A stretch of DNA of 64,000 nucleotides from Silene latifolia (Eukaryota > Streptophyta > Magnoliopsida > Caryophyllales > Caryophyllaceae). Below, piece by piece: positions 56,090 to 64,000 of this stretch (position 1 is its first letter; each line of letters begins with the position of its first letter). The position numbers were made by a program, and so were the translations under genes. The notes under the pieces are model-generated. The model saw only the letters and a list, made by a program, of their open reading frames with translations, was not told the DNA's origin and searched no databases. The stretch spans positions 143,589,922-143,653,921 of the forward strand of contig NC_133538.1 of assembly GCF_048544455.1 (NCBI RefSeq), written 5' to 3'.

Positions 56090-57577
56090 ATGTGGAAACC
56101 CGTCAGAGCAAAAGGGGTGCCTGAGTACCCTTCGGTTGTCTTTGTGGACTTTACACAAAGGGATAATTTTGTTTCCTTACAGCGAAGAAAGATAAGACCC
56201 ACCCATTGCATCGACACAACTCTCTTGACTGACTTCGGGATTGAGACCGATGTTAGGCATATCTTCGATTCTTTGAGGATGACTGGGTTGTACCGCCTCC
56301 GGAAGCACTCTTATGCTTTTCTGACCCTTGAGTTCATGAGTTCCTTTAAGTATGATGTAGTGGAACAGACCGTTGAGTTCCGCCTCATGAACACCAGTTT
56401 CTTCCTTACCATGGATATGTTTGCCACTCACCTTGGCTTGGCTAGACCTGCGAAGGGAGCTCTTAGGAATATCCCAACTGAGTGTGGGGCTAGTAGCCTG
56501 ATGCCTTGCTTTATCGGCAAACCCGCCCCGACCTCCAGCAACATGTTGATTAATGATGTTCAACATGTCACCTTAAAAATCTTTCTTTGTGCTTTGACTT
56601 GTCTGCTTTACGAGAGGAAGGATGTGAGTAAGTTAAACTCACATGAGGTGATGTTGCTTGTAGCCTACCTTAACCCCACCCGATCCCAGAGAGTCACCTT
56701 TAGTGCCCCGGACATAGTGTGTGCCATCTTGGTCTTGATGGCCTCTTCTGAAGCTCGTTTTCTGAGCCGTGGAGCGATTGCCACTCGGTTGGCGGAGAGG
56801 CTTACCTCCTTTGTAGCCTCCTCGGCCTATACACCCTTGACTCCAGCGGTCCCTACCTTGGACCGTGAGTACTTTCTCGACCTCAGGTGGTTGAGGACTT
56901 TAGAGGATGGTGGGTTGGAATGGAGGGTTTGGGGGATGAGTTGGATGCGGATACCTGCTCCCGAGCACCTTCCCGAGACCGAGCCTTTATCGGCGGCAGT
57001 AGTGGCTGCCGATTCTGATGATGAGGATGAGGGGGTTCCTGAGAGGCAGCTGTACCTCATTGACCCAGATATCTTGGAGGTGATGCCTGATCCAACGAAG
57101 GGGGATCGTGTGAGACCTGAGGATACCCAGCCCAGAGTGGGGATAGGACCGCAACGAGTGAGGGAGAAGGCGGCTGAGACCCAGCCGGAGCAGCCTGTGC
57201 CTCCACAGTACCAGTACCCCGGTTACCCTCCCTTCTATAGCCCTGAGATGAGAGTGAGCCAGCTCACGGAGAGGGTGTCTGCTACCTTGACACTCCGGAA
57301 CCTCCACGAGATGGCATATGTGCATGGCATCGGGACAGAGGCAGCGCAGTCAGTGTGGTGGAGTTGCGTTGGGGACGACGGCGGAGTCATCCACTCTTTT
57401 TACGTGGAGAGGTCTACTTGGGGAGAGCCCCAGTCATATCCCTACGGTTGCTTAGCCCCTTGGCGTATGGGAGTAGATGCGGGTGTTGGTGGTGTCGCAG
57501 GTCATGATGCAGCTGGAGCAGGCACGTCAGGTGGTGATGGTGGTGACGAGGTGATGGATGATCAGGATGTGGAGTGA
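56090..57577 (+). CDS. ATHILA ORF-1-like protein of element G
   Basis: Open from 56036; the first in-frame ATG is 56090, giving 495 residues. Residues about 30-260 resemble the ATHILA ORF-1 / plant retrotransposon ORF-1 family by pattern: YRLRKHSYAFLTLEFMSSFK, VEFRLMNTSFFLTMDMFATH with LGLARP, HVTLKIFLCALTCLLYER, and SHEVMLLVAYLNP. An acidic patch (AADSDDEDEG, near residue 305), a Pro/Gln/Tyr-rich stretch (PPQYQYPGYPPFYSP) and a Gly/Asp-rich acidic tail follow. No enzyme, zinc or membrane motif. In Athila elements such ORFs lie downstream of pol; here it is the only ORF. It is intact and unusually G+C-rich for the region. Its function is unknown. Confidence 0.75.
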   Translation: MWKPVRAKGVPEYPSVVFVDFTQRDNFVSLQRRKIRPTHCIDTTLLTDFGIETDVRHIFDSLRMTGLYRLRKHSYAFLTLEFMSSFKYDVVEQTVEFRLMNTSFFLTMDMFATHLGLARPAKGALRNIPTECGASSLMPCFIGKPAPTSSNMLINDVQHVTLKIFLCALTCLLYERKDVSKLNSHEVMLLVAYLNPTRSQRVTFSAPDIVCAILVLMASSEARFLSRGAIATRLAERLTSFVASSAYTPLTPAVPTLDREYFLDLRWLRTLEDGGLEWRVWGMSWMRIPAPEHLPETEPLSAAVVAADSDDEDEGVPERQLYLIDPDILEVMPDPTKGDRVRPEDTQPRVGIGPQRVREKAAETQPEQPVPPQYQYPGYPPFYSPEMRVSQLTERVSATLTLRNLHEMAYVHGIGTEAAQSVWWSCVGDDGGVIHSFYVERSTWGEPQSYPYGCLAPWRMGVDAGVGGVAGHDAAGAGTSGGDGGDEVMDDQDVE

Positions 57578-57803
57578 TGATACTCCTTTTCTTTTATATA
57601 TCGTTTCATGGATTTGTAGTTGTTGGTACTTGTTTTTGTTGGTACTTTGTTAGACTTTGGTATGTATGTTGGCCATAAGGTCGTATTGTGGATACTTTTA
57701 GACTGTTTTTGCAGGATTTTGAGTCAGGGGAGCATTCCGACTCGTGTTTATATGATTGTCTGAGTTTAACATGGCGTTTTAGAGGGGATTTTCGACCTGT
57801 GGC

Positions 57804-57951
57804 TACTCGACCGAGTGCCCCTCACTTGATCGAGTAACTACAGGGGTGGCATTGGGGCAGTATACTGGTCTGAGCCTACTCGATCGAGTTGCTGATGGAC
57901 TCGATCGAGTAAGTGCAGCTCAATCGAGTGCCCTACGAGCTCGATCGAGTA
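57804..57951. repeat. Palindrome cluster 3 (6 sites)
   Basis: Sites start at 57804, 57823, 57877, 57898, 57917 and 57938 (spacings 19, 54, 21, 19, 21). Located about 230 bases after the ORF stop. Confidence 0.8.
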
Positions 57952-58079
57952 GCACTGTTACAACAACTTTTCGTTTAAAAACTTGATTGAATCATCATAT
58001 CTTTCAATGTGGTTATATCATTTCTTGTTAGGTGTGTTTTATATCATTGTTTACGCTCAACGATGGTCATGTTGTTGTG

Positions 58080-58110
58080 CGTGGTCGTGCGATGTATACA
58101 ATTTTCAATG

Positions 58111-58158
<48 letters not shown>

Positions 58159-58223
58159 TCATTGAAAATTGTATACATCGTACGACCACGAACATTATGT
58201 TACCCGTAGCATAATGTTCGTGG
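58080..58223. repeat. Two adjacent inverted repeats around a TA microsatellite
   Basis: Arms of about 30 bases (58080-58110 and 58161-58191, one mismatch seen) flank a (TA)n run at 58111-58153. The right arm overlaps a second hairpin with 14-base perfect arms, CCACGAACATTATG / CATAATGTTCGTGG (58186-58199 and 58210-58223, 10-base loop). The set could extrude as a cruciform. Confidence 0.8.
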
Positions 58224-59379
58224 TGGTATTCAAATTGATAGTGATTGCATGTATATAAATATATATATATATCATCATGTGAGTTATGTTTTTGGAATGT
58301 CAAGGAAGTATTGCGGCTGTCATGAGTCGAATATGTGCATTGGTTAAGTTGTACAAATTTGTGGTGACATTTATATAATTTTGTATGCAATATCAAGCCG
58401 CCTTAGATGTGTAATGTCAAATGCTTATAAATTTATTGCATAATTCCTATGATCGTATGAAACATTAATAGATGATTTGGCTGCTAATTGGTAATGGTAT
58501 ATCTTATGGTGTATACCGCTTTCAGTGGTTTATATTTCTACGAGTCAAATGTGTATACCATCAAGAAGTGTATGGGGTGACGTGGGTCAAGTTTTGCGTT
58601 GTGATTTGTAAGTAATGTCAATGTGATATGTTATGTGTCGGTTGTGTCACAGGAAAGTTATTTGATGCTGAACTTCGGGGACGAAGCTCCTTTTAAGAGG
58701 GGAAGAGTAATGTCGCAAAAGAAAAATGACGTAATGATAAAAAATTTTACAGTGTTTTCGTGTTATTTCATAGTATCTCCATGACATTTAAAGTGTGTTG
58801 AATGTTCGTTTGAATAGTTTTATTGTGGTTATTGTGTAATTGAGTAAGAGTTTATAATTGTTGAATAAAATAGCACGTCGTTATACTTTATTTTTAGTAA
58901 TTATTTGTTATGTTGTCATGAGAATTGGATGAATAAGTAGTAGTGGAATTGCTATTAATAGAATTGTGTTATGTGGCTAAAGTAATAGGGTGGAATGAAT
59001 CGTGTATCATTGAGAATCAATGGTAGGACCGTTGTTTTGTATGTTTTGTAATTGGTAATCGTTGACAAGTAATGGATGAAAGTATGGTATGAGAGTTGTG
59101 TTGGTGTACCTTTGAATAATATCATGTAGTAATTACAAGTGATAGTCGAGATAGTCGTTCTTGTGGTTAGTGTGTGTTCAGTGACTCTAAAGGAAGTTAG
59201 TGATTCGTTGAGGGTCGTGTTGTGTATTGTGTGCTAAGGTGGATGATGATGATGTCTGATGAACATACATAGTGGGGTGGTATTTCTAAACAGATATGTT
59301 GACATGTGTCGGGTAAACGGTGGTGATGACCTTGGTTGCTTTGTTGTGTGTCGCGGGAGAGGATGAGTCAAACTTCGGG

Positions 59380-59407
59380 GAAGAAGTTCTTTTTAAGGGG
59401 GGAAGAC
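59380..59407 (+). other. Element G polypurine tract
   Basis: TTTTTAAGGGGGGAAGAC directly precedes the right LTR start TGTATTACCC. The sequence just upstream (ACTTCGGGGAAGAAG) is of the type found at the very end of pol in related gypsy elements. Confidence 0.7.
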
Positions 59408-60741
59408 TGTATTACCCATCCTTTTAGGGACCCGTTGACCGACCTTAGGTACATAGCTTGACCCTCGGAAGCCTTGTGAGCGATGTCTGGTGACGGTGTG
59501 AACTTTAGTTGGTCAGTTACTCGATCTAGCGGAGGCTACTCGATCGAGTAACTTGGGAGCTCGATCGAGTAGGGGTTACTCAATCGAGTAAGTCAGTTAC
59601 TCGATCGAGTAACGAGTTTGCAGCGGGGAATTATAAATCGTGTTTTGGGAAACCGCAAATCATTTTCGCCTCTCTTCCCTAAACCTAGATGCCGTCTCTT
59701 CTTCTTCCCTTCACCATAGTTCCTTCCTTTGAGGTCCTTGAGGATGCATATGCCATGGAGATGGGTTGCTTGAGTCGGGTAGCGGTCTTGACGCCGGATT
59801 GCTATACGTAGGTATGTCGTCATCATCATCATTGTCGTTGTTGTTTCCAGTTAGATTTGTAGTGGTAGTGATAGATGATTATACTGTTTGTATAGGTGTG
59901 TTGCGTGGCTGATTGATATCATATGGTCGGACGTGGAATCGTTGCAGTTGGCTAAAGGTAGGTTCGCCTACTCAGTATTGTTGGTTGTCTAGAGTGTCTT
60001 TTGGATGTGGTTTTGTTGTTGTAGTGTCGGTGTGGTTGATTGATTGTGGTAATTGGTTGGTGTTGTGTTGTTTCGTTTATCATTGTTGTGGTGCAGCTGA
60101 TTGTGATTGTTTGTCTATGGTCCTCGAGGTGCCTCCTCGGCTGAGTGGAATCACTTGCGGGAGTGGCTTCACCCCCGTAGTTCGCTCTCCGTGGAACCCG
60201 CCACGGAAGGGGATGTGCACATTAATGGACATGGGTTTATCACTCAGTTTGATGAGCGGGGCTTAGGTGGGAACGGCTGCGGTCAACCCACTAGCAGGGG
60301 TAGTCCAGTGGACAGTCGGTGACGGTGATTGGTGGATTGGACATGTGTGTGTGTGTGTATGATTTGTGTGCTTATGTTGTGTCTGTGGTTGTTGGTGTGT
60401 TTCCTCAGTTACTGACCTTGTGTGGTTTGTCTTGTTGTTTGTTTCTGTTGTGTCTGCCGTGATCCCTTATGATGAGCAGTCAGTCTTAGCAGGTTGTGAT
60501 TTGGCTGTTAGCTGGGTGTTTGGCGGGATGAGTCTTTCACGAGTAACGACAGAAATAGTTCACATAGTGGTTTTGAGTTGTATCTTTTATATATCAATAG
60601 TTTTGTTAATCACTCGTAATATAACTTAATTGTTCTTTTATCGACATTTGATTATTACTGTCCTCGGGCAACCGAGATGGTGACGCCCTTATATGCTAGG
60701 GAATGTCTTGTTAAGGCTCCTGTGTATATGGGGGTGTCACA
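59408..60741 (+). repeat. Element G 3' LTR
   Basis: About 1,334 bp, pair of 53049-54398, with the same five palindromes at the same spacing. Ends GGGGGTGTCACA. Confidence 0.85.
59518..59611. repeat. Palindrome cluster 4 (5 sites)
   Basis: Sites start at 59518, 59537, 59558, 59577 and 59598 (spacings 19, 21, 19, 21). This is the LTR partner of cluster 1; individual sites differ by point changes while spacing is exactly kept. Confidence 0.85.
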
Positions 60742-60993
60742 ATTAACAATTTTTCTATTATAATTAGGAATATAATTTTTCTATTAGAAATGAGAATTAA
60801 TTAATTATTTTACAATTTTTTATTAGAAACAGGAAATAAATTATATCTACAATTTATTAATATTAAAAAATTATTCAGTAGTATTTGGTCACTTTTTATT
60901 AAATTAGAAGGAAAAAAAACCTTTGATATATTTATAATATCCAACTTTATAATAACTTCCGATTAAAAAAATGAGGTACTATGAGGCTAAAAG
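60742..60993. other. Short non-coding spacer between G and H
   Basis: AT-rich with repeated TTTTTCTATTA words; nothing else recognised. Confidence 0.5.
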
Positions 60994-62363
60994 TGTAATA
61001 CTACGGTTTTATGAGTCTCTGGGTACTCTATAGAGTAGGCCTTACTCTGTCGAGTAAGGGTGTGTTGCGTTTTAAAAATAGTTTCTGACCTGTTGGGTAC
61101 TCGATCGAGTAACCTTGATACTCGATCGAGTAAGGGGGCACTCGATCGAGTACCTCAGATACTCGATCGAGTAGCCGGTTTACGGGGTGATGATTTGTCG
61201 GGTTTTGTTAATAATGCGATTAAGTATATAATTACTTCGGTCACTTTTCTTTAAACACTTTTGAAACCTAATTGCTTTCAAAAAGATAAATCAAACTACG
61301 TTCTTCGCATCAATCACATTGTTGGCAAATCCCGGAGCTTGGAAGGTCGGATTTTACCTTTCTTTATACCTTTGTGATCGTTGCGTCGAGGGTAAGATCT
61401 ACGTACCGTTTTTATAATATTTCGTTAAAGTTGGTTAAACCTTAATATTGGGATTTGGGAGTTTTGTTGTATTTCGTGATTGGTAGTGATTATATGTTTG
61501 TATGTTAGGAGGAGGATTCGTAGAAGAAGCTTTTTGATATCATTTTGTGAGACCGTCGATTGTGTTGCTTTCCAGGTAGGGTTTCCCTACTCAGTATTAG
61601 TCCCATAATGCATTGTTGGTGTTGTGTGATTGTTGAATATTATTGTATTCGTATTGTGACGGTTGTTGGTTTTGATTGTTGTTTAATGGTTGTGATTGTT
61701 TGTCTCTGGTTCTCGAGATGCGTTCCCGGCTGAGTGGAGTCACTTGCGGGAGTGGCTTCACGCCCTAGTTTCGCCCTCCATGGAACCCGCCACGGGAGGG
61801 GATGTGCACATTAATGGGACAGGGTTATCGCTCGGTATGATGAGCGAGGATTTGGTGGGTACGGCTGCGGTCCCCCAGCGCGGTGGCTGGTCCAGTGGAC
61901 AGTCGGTGACGGAGATTGATTGGAGTGGGTGTGATTGTGTGTGTGATGTTTGAGCTGCTTGTTTACTGTGTTGTTGGTTTATATAAATCGTGTGATTAGT
62001 ACTAACCCCGTTTAATGTTTTAAAAACTATGGTGATCCATTTGGGGATGGTGAGTAGTTATTGAGCAGGTATGAGTCGAGTTACTGGGATAGCTGGGATG
62101 TGCCACCGTCTGATAATAGAAGTCTTCCGCTGTAGCTTTAGTAGTTTAATAAACATTTCATTTAGTTGATTAGACAGTTGGCTTTGAGAACTTGTATTCA
62201 TATTTTGGATTTGGCTTTGGATTGTAACCTTTCACTAAAGTTATACTATTTAAATGTTGTTTCGTTATTGTCTGATGATTATCATTGCCTCGGGTAACCG
62301 AGATGGTAGCGTCCTTATACATGAGTGGTCCTGGTAAGGCACTTGGAGTATGGGGGTGTTACA
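60994..62363 (+). repeat. Element H 5' LTR
   Basis: About 1,370 bp, TGTAATACTACGG to GGGGGTGTTACA. It contains palindrome cluster 5, the TTTCCCTACTCAGTA segment (61572-61586) and the same conserved block as G (about 61705-61920). The 3' partner LTR lies outside the window. Confidence 0.75.
61024..61173. repeat. Palindrome cluster 5 (6 sites)
   Basis: Sites start at 61024, 61043, 61098, 61119, 61139 and 61160 (spacings 19, 55, 21, 20, 21). The first is the variant TACTCTATAGAGTA, also a perfect palindrome. Begins 30 bases into the LTR. Confidence 0.85.
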
Positions 62364-62366
62364 AAA

Positions 62367-62378
62367 TGGTATCAGAGA
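62367..62378 (+). other. Element H primer binding site
   Basis: TGGTATCAGAGA, tRNA-Met type with the last base changed, three bases after the LTR. Confidence 0.75.
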
Positions 62379-63136
62379 GACGATCCTGAAACCTGTAACC
62401 AATGAATCTAATGAACATAGGGAGTCAATTAAAATAAAACCGGGGTAAAGGTTGTAGGAGCTAATGCAAAGGCTTGGGAGACGTCCTAAAGTCGCGAACT
62501 CGCCCAACAATTTTGAACCGGTCACATTGGGGGTATATGTCAAGGTTGTATGTGATGCTTGTTAGCTTGTATGTGGATGTGATGATGTATGTTGTAATTG
62601 TTGGATGTTTGGAGTAGAAGGTTGAGATCGTGCATGAAAGGTTGGTGAGACATATAGAACGGTTGTTTGAACAAGAAGCATGTTGGATGTTTACTATGTG
62701 GCGTTTCATAATATGATATAGTTGTTTTGTTGATCATATGAAAAGCTTGGTAGAATTGCATGCTTAACTATATTATAATGTTGAGTTTATAATGTTGCAT
62801 AGTGTGTTGGGATATGTGAGATAACATGCGGGTAGTATATACGAGTCAGCATGACTCGATCGAGTAAGGGGGTACTCGATCGAGTAGGTGAGGTACTCGG
62901 TCGAGTGGGTCTGACTCGATCGAGTGGGTATTTGACGTTTTTACAACCAGAATTGTGTTTTTGGGCACTCGATCGAGTACATAGGGCACTCGATCGAGTA
63001 GGGGATCACTCGATCGAGTGGATGTGCTACTCGGTCGAGTATGTTAGAGATCAGAAGGTGTTCTGGGCAGTCTGCTATCGTGTTTTGAGGTTTTAGTGCG
63101 TATGTTTATATCTACCCTTTCTTATATAGTTTCAAG
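62379..63136 (+). other. Element H leader
   Basis: Non-coding. The first 140 bases resemble the leaders of G and C. The end holds palindrome cluster 6. Confidence 0.6.
62853..63041. repeat. Palindrome cluster 6 (8 sites)
   Basis: Sites start at 62853, 62873, 62893, 62913, 62966, 62987, 63007 and 63028 (spacings 20, 20, 20, 53, 21, 20, 21). Located about 100 bases before gag. Confidence 0.85.
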
Positions 63137-64000
63137 ATACCGCCCAAGAGAAACGCTTTGTATGCGAGAGCTGAGACCATGAACATAGATGATATCGTTA
63201 AGATGTTGGAGCATCAGGATGCTCTTACGGAGGCCTTAAAGAAAGTGGGAAAGGACAAGGAGGTTGATCACTCTATGATCAGCCTTTATATAGCGAGGTT
63301 TAACCCAAAAGAGTACAAGGGAACCGGGGAACCAAACCTTCTTGATAACTGGCATCGTGAGATGGAGAATATACTAGACCTGGTTCACTGTCCCGATGAG
63401 ATGAGAGTAGAACAAGCTGCGTTCTACCTGAGGGAAGCAGCTGGCGAGTGGTGGATAAGGTGAAGGTGAGTGCTAGGGAGATGTATGCAAACCAGGGCTT
63501 ACCTGCTATACCTTGGGAAGAGTTTCGGAGGGCTTTGAGGAAAGAGTTTGTACCGGAGCATGTGAGGAGTAAGCTGAGAGAGGAGTTTGATGGGTTTAAG
63601 ATGACATCTGATATGTCTGTGGCTGAATACTACAAGCACGTTTAATGAGAAGTCTAGGTATGCTGAGGATATGGGTTTGAGTGAGGAGAACCTGACGCTG
63701 AGGTTTGAGAGGGGGTTGACCCCTAAGATCATGGATAAGCTACCCGTGGGAGTCCTTGCGATGTTAAGGAAGCTTATGAGAGGGTGGGAGAGCGAGAGGT
63801 TGGTGGAGATGGCTCAGGAGAGAGTGGGTGAGAAAAGAAAGGCTGAGAGTGAGGGTGGTGGACAATCTAGTCACAAGAAAGGCAACCACAATCAAACTAG
63901 AGGGTTTTCTTCTGGGTTAGGGTTCAGTGCTGGGGCTTCCTTTGGGCGTGGCCGTATGAGTAGTAGTGGTAGTTGGGGAATGACCTTCTATGGCTGTGGC
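63137..64000 (+). pseudogene. gag: Element H gag, frameshifted and cut by window end
   Basis: Gypsy Gag. The frame is open from ATA at 63137 (IPPKRNALYARAETM); an ATG is at 63179. The Gag domain follows: FNPKEYKGTGEPNLLDNWHR, VEQAAFYLREAAGEWW, then a shift near 63460 to a frame with WEEFRRALRKEFVPEHVRSK and SDMSVAEYYKHV. A second shift near 63640 leads to a frame with RYAEDMGLSEENLTLRFERG and a basic, Gly/Ser-rich tail that reaches the window end just where a zinc knuckle may begin (FYGCG). Gag forms the particle. Confidence 0.8.

Larger units (their letters stand above)
57578..59389 (+). other. Element G 3' non-coding region
   Basis: Carries palindrome cluster 3, a TA microsatellite framed by inverted repeats, and a stretch at 58676-58710 that reads as a typical gypsy 3' end (ACTTCGGGGACGAAG then TTTTAAGAGGGG). 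A second such stretch precedes the true right LTR. The sequence between them is AT/TG-rich with no ORF. Confidence 0.6.
53049..60741 (+). mobile_element. Gypsy-type element G, non-autonomous, ATHILA ORF-1-like gene
   Basis: A 7.7-kb LTR element. LTRs lie at 53049-54398 and 59408-60741, the tRNA-Met primer site at 54402 and the polypurine tract just before the right LTR. The 5-kb internal region has one substantial ORF (56090-57577) and no readable gag, protease, RT, RNase H or integrase. LTR and leader resemble those of H, which has gag. I could not identify a target duplication. Confidence 0.75.
60994..64000 (+). mobile_element. Gypsy element H, 5' part, runs off the window
   Basis: LTR 60994-62363, tRNA-Met-like primer site, leader with palindrome cluster 6, and a frameshifted gag reaching the end of the window. 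LTR blocks and leader are related to G. This is the only copy of the family here with gag. Confidence 0.75.

Noticed and set aside
56177..57325. Minus-strand ORFs opposite the G gene
   Set aside because: They overlap the ATHILA-like ORF antisense and have no recognisable domain.
56090..57577. A host gene with a plant mobile domain
   Set aside because: It lies between the PBS and PPT of element G and its pattern fits the ATHILA ORF-1 type; a cellular origin cannot be excluded but is not supported by context.
58067..58396. ORFs rich in alternating Tyr-Ile (also 51356-51544 and 57983-58165)
   Set aside because: Produced by TA microsatellites.
53044..60746. A 5-bp target duplication for element G
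   Set aside because: TTCTT and ATTAA do not match; the left LTR start is degenerate, so the boundary may be off by several bases.
53175..63041. Regularly spaced short repeats that superficially look like a CRISPR array
   Set aside because: The repeats are 14 bases with spacers of only 5-7 bases, degenerate, palindromic throughout and located in plant LTR elements.

Overview
This window is repeat-rich plant nuclear DNA. I find no host protein-coding gene, tRNA, rRNA gene or CRISPR array. Everything I can name is a transposable element or a fragment of one: nested LTR retrotransposons of the Ty1/copia and Ty3/gypsy superfamilies, a Helitron, several long-inverted-repeat DNA elements and small MITEs. 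The element content (a SIRE-type copia with an env-like region, a Tat-type gypsy with two RNase H domains, gypsy LTRs ending TGT(A/C)ACA next to an initiator-tRNA-Met primer site) points to a eudicot angiosperm with a large genome. I cannot place the species from sequence alone.

Layout. 1-2461: AT-rich non-coding DNA with a Helitron 3' terminus. 2467-30549: one old copia element (A) bounded by the 5-bp duplication TAATC and swollen by nested insertions. Its RNase H is split by a minus-strand gypsy element (C, 4868-25398). C in turn contains a non-coding LTR element (D, from 6440) and a complete, recent minus-strand SIRE-type copia (E, 11598-22936, duplication CATTG). A second young copia (B, 25829-30534, duplication TATAC) sits in the 3' LTR of A. 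30671-32727: a complete-looking non-autonomous Helitron with a nested inverted-repeat element. 33145-35790: two more inverted-repeat DNA elements. 36324-46536: a minus-strand Tat-type gypsy (F, duplication ACTAT) with two MITEs inside it. 46537-53048: DNA-transposon territory (a Mutator-like element, a 0.86-kb foldback, another long-TIR element, Helitron termini, a Tourist-like MITE). 53049-60741: a gypsy-type LTR element (G) that has both LTRs, PBS and PPT but whose only sizeable ORF resembles ATHILA ORF-1, with no gag-pol. 60994-64000: the 5' part of a related element (H) with LTR, PBS and a frameshifted gag, running off the window.

Retroelement coding regions are broken by stops, frameshifts or deletions in every copy. 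The apparent insertion order is A, then C into A, then D and E into C; B entered A's 3' LTR independently. E and B have the most similar LTR pairs and are probably the youngest.

The most unusual signal is a 14-bp perfect palindrome, TACTCGATCGAGTA, and close variants. It occurs 37 times in six clusters, only in elements G and H (53175-63041). Copies are spaced almost exactly 19-21 bp start to start, with a recurring 53-55 bp gap in three clusters. Clusters occur near the 5' end of each LTR, in the leader before the first ORF, and downstream of the ORF in G. This looks like a phased protein-binding or structural array and no standard LTR-element feature explains it.
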